Source: CAZSNT01 sp964607765 (lineage in GTDB: Bacteria; Verrucomicrobiota; Lentisphaeria; Oligosphaerales; JABHEG01). From it: DNA of 6,275 bases. The notes beneath the pieces are model-generated. The model saw nothing but the letters and a program-made list of their open reading frames with translations. It searched no databases and was not told the origin of the DNA. The DNA is taken from the NCBI GenBank assembly GCA_964607765.1, contig CAZSNT010000299.1, positions 1-6,275 of the forward strand, in the 5' to 3' direction. The first letter of the stretch is position 1, and each line of letters starts with the position of its first letter. This document shows positions 5,094 through 6,275 of the stretch, one piece after another. A program made the position numbers and the translations under genes.

Positions 5094-6086
5094 CTATTCG
5101 AGTCCCACCAGTCCCTTGATGTACTGGCAGCGTCCGAAGATCTCTGTGTCGGGTTGCTGGGCCTGGCTCATTTTGCCTCGGAAGTCGGCGATTGACTCGA
5201 AGCCCTTGCTGTCCATCCAGGCCGCGAGGCCGTCGACCAGGGGCTGGAGCTCGGCGACGCCGTTGCGATAGAGGACGGAGGCGACCTGTGTCGCTTTGGC
5301 CCCCGCCAGGATGGTCTTCACGACGTCCTCGCTGGTGTGCACGCCTGTGGCGGCTGCGAAATCGGTGGCGATGCGGTCTGCGAGCAGGCAGATCCAGCGC
5401 AGCGGCACGCTGAGTTCCGCCGAGGTGCTGTAGGGCGTGTCTACGCAGAATTCGAGCTTGTCGACGTCGATGGTGGGGCGGTAGAAGCGATTGAACAGCA
5501 CGAAGCCGTCGGCGCCCGCCTGGCGCAGATTGATGACGAGTTTGGGCAGGCTGGTGCAGTATGGTCCGAGCTTAACGGCTATGGGGATGTCGATGACCGC
5601 CCGCGCCGTCTTGACGATCTCGACGTACTGCTCCTCGATCTGTTCGCTGGTGACGGTCAGTGACGAGGGCATGATGGCGACGTTGAGCTCGAGTGCGTCA
5701 GCGCCTGCTGCCGCCACTTCCGCGGCGAAGTCCTGCCACCACTCCGTGGAGACGCAATTGATGCTGGCGATGATCGGGATGTCAACGGCGTTCTTGCAGT
5801 CGCGCACGATGTCCAGGTATTCGCGCGAGCCGTAGCGCATACCGATGTCCGCTTCCATGTAGGCGAACACTTCACTGTGCATCTGCTCTTCGGCGTGGAG
5901 CGAGCTGTCGAGCGCGGCAGTGTTCAGCCGGATCTGCTCTTCGAACAGGGACTTGAGGACAACGGCGCCGGCGCCGGCGTCGGCGCATCGGCTGACAGCC
6001 CGTGCGTCGAGCGTCAGGGAACTGGCGCCAACGATCAGGGGGTTCTTGAGTTCGAGGCCGAGATATTCTGTCTTGAGGCTACTCAT
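5094..6086 (-). CDS. Dihydroorotate dehydrogenase-like FMN-barrel protein, 330 aa
   Basis: The sequence follows the DHOD/dihydropyrimidine-dehydrogenase TIM-barrel plan. It opens with LGLELKNPLIVGASSLT (9-25) and has VVLKS with Lys45 at the flavin side, ASINC (107-111), ADALELNVA (129-137), IAVKLGP with Lys172, GADGFVLFNRF (191-201), and a C-terminal phosphate-binding region TGVHTSEDV...AGAKATQVASVLYRNG (247-276). It is close to full length for the 'DHOD-like protein' group. True class 1 enzymes carry the catalytic Cys in a LELNxSCPN motif. Here the aligned segment is LELNVAIMPSS, so that cysteine is absent and pyrimidine-pathway activity is doubtful. An FMN-dependent oxidoreductase with another substrate is the fair call, and pyrD is not assigned. 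The ATG at 6086 has GGGAAG about 7 nt upstream. No pyrimidine, electron-transfer (pyrK-like) or other partner gene is adjacent. Alternative names would be pyrD-like or dihydropyrimidine-dehydrogenase-like. Confidence 0.93.
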   Translation of the reverse strand: MSSLKTEYLGLELKNPLIVGASSLTLDARAVSRCADAGAGAVVLKSLFEEQIRLNTAALDSSLHAEEQMHSEVFAYMEADIGMRYGSREYLDIVRDCKNAVDIPIIASINCVSTEWWQDFAAEVAAAGADALELNVAIMPSSLTVTSEQIEEQYVEIVKTARAVIDIPIAVKLGPYCTSLPKLVINLRQAGADGFVLFNRFYRPTIDVDKLEFCVDTPYSTSAELSVPLRWICLLADRIATDFAAATGVHTSEDVVKTILAGAKATQVASVLYRNGVAELQPLVDGLAAWMDSKGFESIADFRGKMSQAQQPDTEIFGRCQYIKGLVGLE

Positions 6087-6135
6087 TTGGGGTCTTCCCG
6101 ATTGCTGTTGAGCGGGTGTTGGTCTGCAACCTCAC

Positions 6136-6163
6136 ACCTTACGGAGAGATTCGTCTTTTGCAA
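6136..6163 (-). promoter_or_regulatory. Weak candidate promoter of the DHOD-like gene
   Basis: On the minus strand TTGCAA (6158-6163) and TAAGGT (6136-6141) are 16 nt apart, each matching consensus at 4 of 6 positions. It lies about 50 nt before the ATG and just downstream of the 19-bp tandem repeat. Matches of this quality are common by chance. Confidence 0.25.
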
Positions 6164-6202
6164 ACAGGAGCAGGTCGTTTCGAGCAAGGCGGCTGTCGGA
6201 TG

Positions 6203-6275
6203 CCTACGGATGGGGGAAGGGCCTACGGATGGGGGAAGGGCCTACGGATGGGGGAAGGGCCTACGGATGGGGGAA
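6203..6275. repeat. 19-bp G-rich tandem repeat, at least 3.8 copies, open at the window edge
   Basis: Units of CCTACGGATGGGGGAAGGG start at 6203, 6222, 6241 and 6260; the last is cut by the end of the window after 16 bases. All visible copies are identical. A degenerate partial copy (GTCGGATG) precedes the first. There are no spacers, so it is not a CRISPR array. It lies about 115 bp upstream of the DHOD-like start. The period is not a multiple of 3, and nothing suggests it is coding. The paired G-runs (GGGGGAAGGG) in each unit could form G-quadruplex structures. Confidence 0.95.

Noticed and set aside
6203..6275. CRISPR array
   Set aside because: The 19-bp units are directly contiguous with no spacers, and no cas gene is present.

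Overview
The window is GC-rich bacterial chromosome with a mosaic of independent, mostly chromosomal-looking genes. It shows no phage, transposase or CRISPR machinery. Two genes carry lipoprotein signal peptides and one a Sec-type signal peptide. A 330-aa dihydroorotate-dehydrogenase-like protein and a secreted HEAT-repeat/Ig-like protein suggest a Gram-negative environmental bacterium, perhaps of the Planctomycetes/PVC or a neighbouring uncultured lineage. That placement is inference only, since no marker gene here fixes it.

Left part (1-1485, + strand): a 206-aa lipoprotein of a conserved but functionally unknown type (78-698). It is followed by a poorly coding stretch with a run of eight G, then a short hydrophobic ORF (926-1111) with two predicted membrane segments that may be a real small gene or the remnant of one. 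A good sigma70-like promoter (TTGAAG-17-TATTAT) overlaps the end of that ORF. It drives a 71-aa protein with one membrane helix and a perfect heptad coiled coil (1199-1414).

Middle part (1485-2680, - strand): a tRNA-Ala(CGC) with encoded CCA has its own promoter, whose -10 region lies inside a perfect 12-bp palindrome. It is followed 58 nt downstream, in the same direction, by a 337-aa lipoprotein. That protein joins a domain resembling the CC0125/CC1285 lipoprotein family to a C-terminal array of ten CxxC knuckles. This is the most unusual protein in the window. Its 3' end converges on the small coiled-coil gene across a 70-bp gap containing a hairpin.

Right part (2680-6275): a noncoding stretch with four tandem 8-bp GAGTCAC-type units precedes a 624-aa exported protein (3037-4911). 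This has N-terminal alpha-helical/HEAT repeats, a middle beta-rich region with a calcium-loop-like DxNxDxDDSG motif and a C-terminal Ig-like (He_PIG-type) domain. It converges with a - strand gene for a DHOD-like FMN barrel protein (5094-6086) that lacks the catalytic cysteine of true class 1 enzymes. Upstream of that gene, running off the window edge, is a perfect 19-bp G-rich tandem repeat (at least 3.8 copies).

No multi-gene pathway or defence system is evident. Apart from the possible tRNA/lipoprotein read-through, each gene looks like its own transcription unit.
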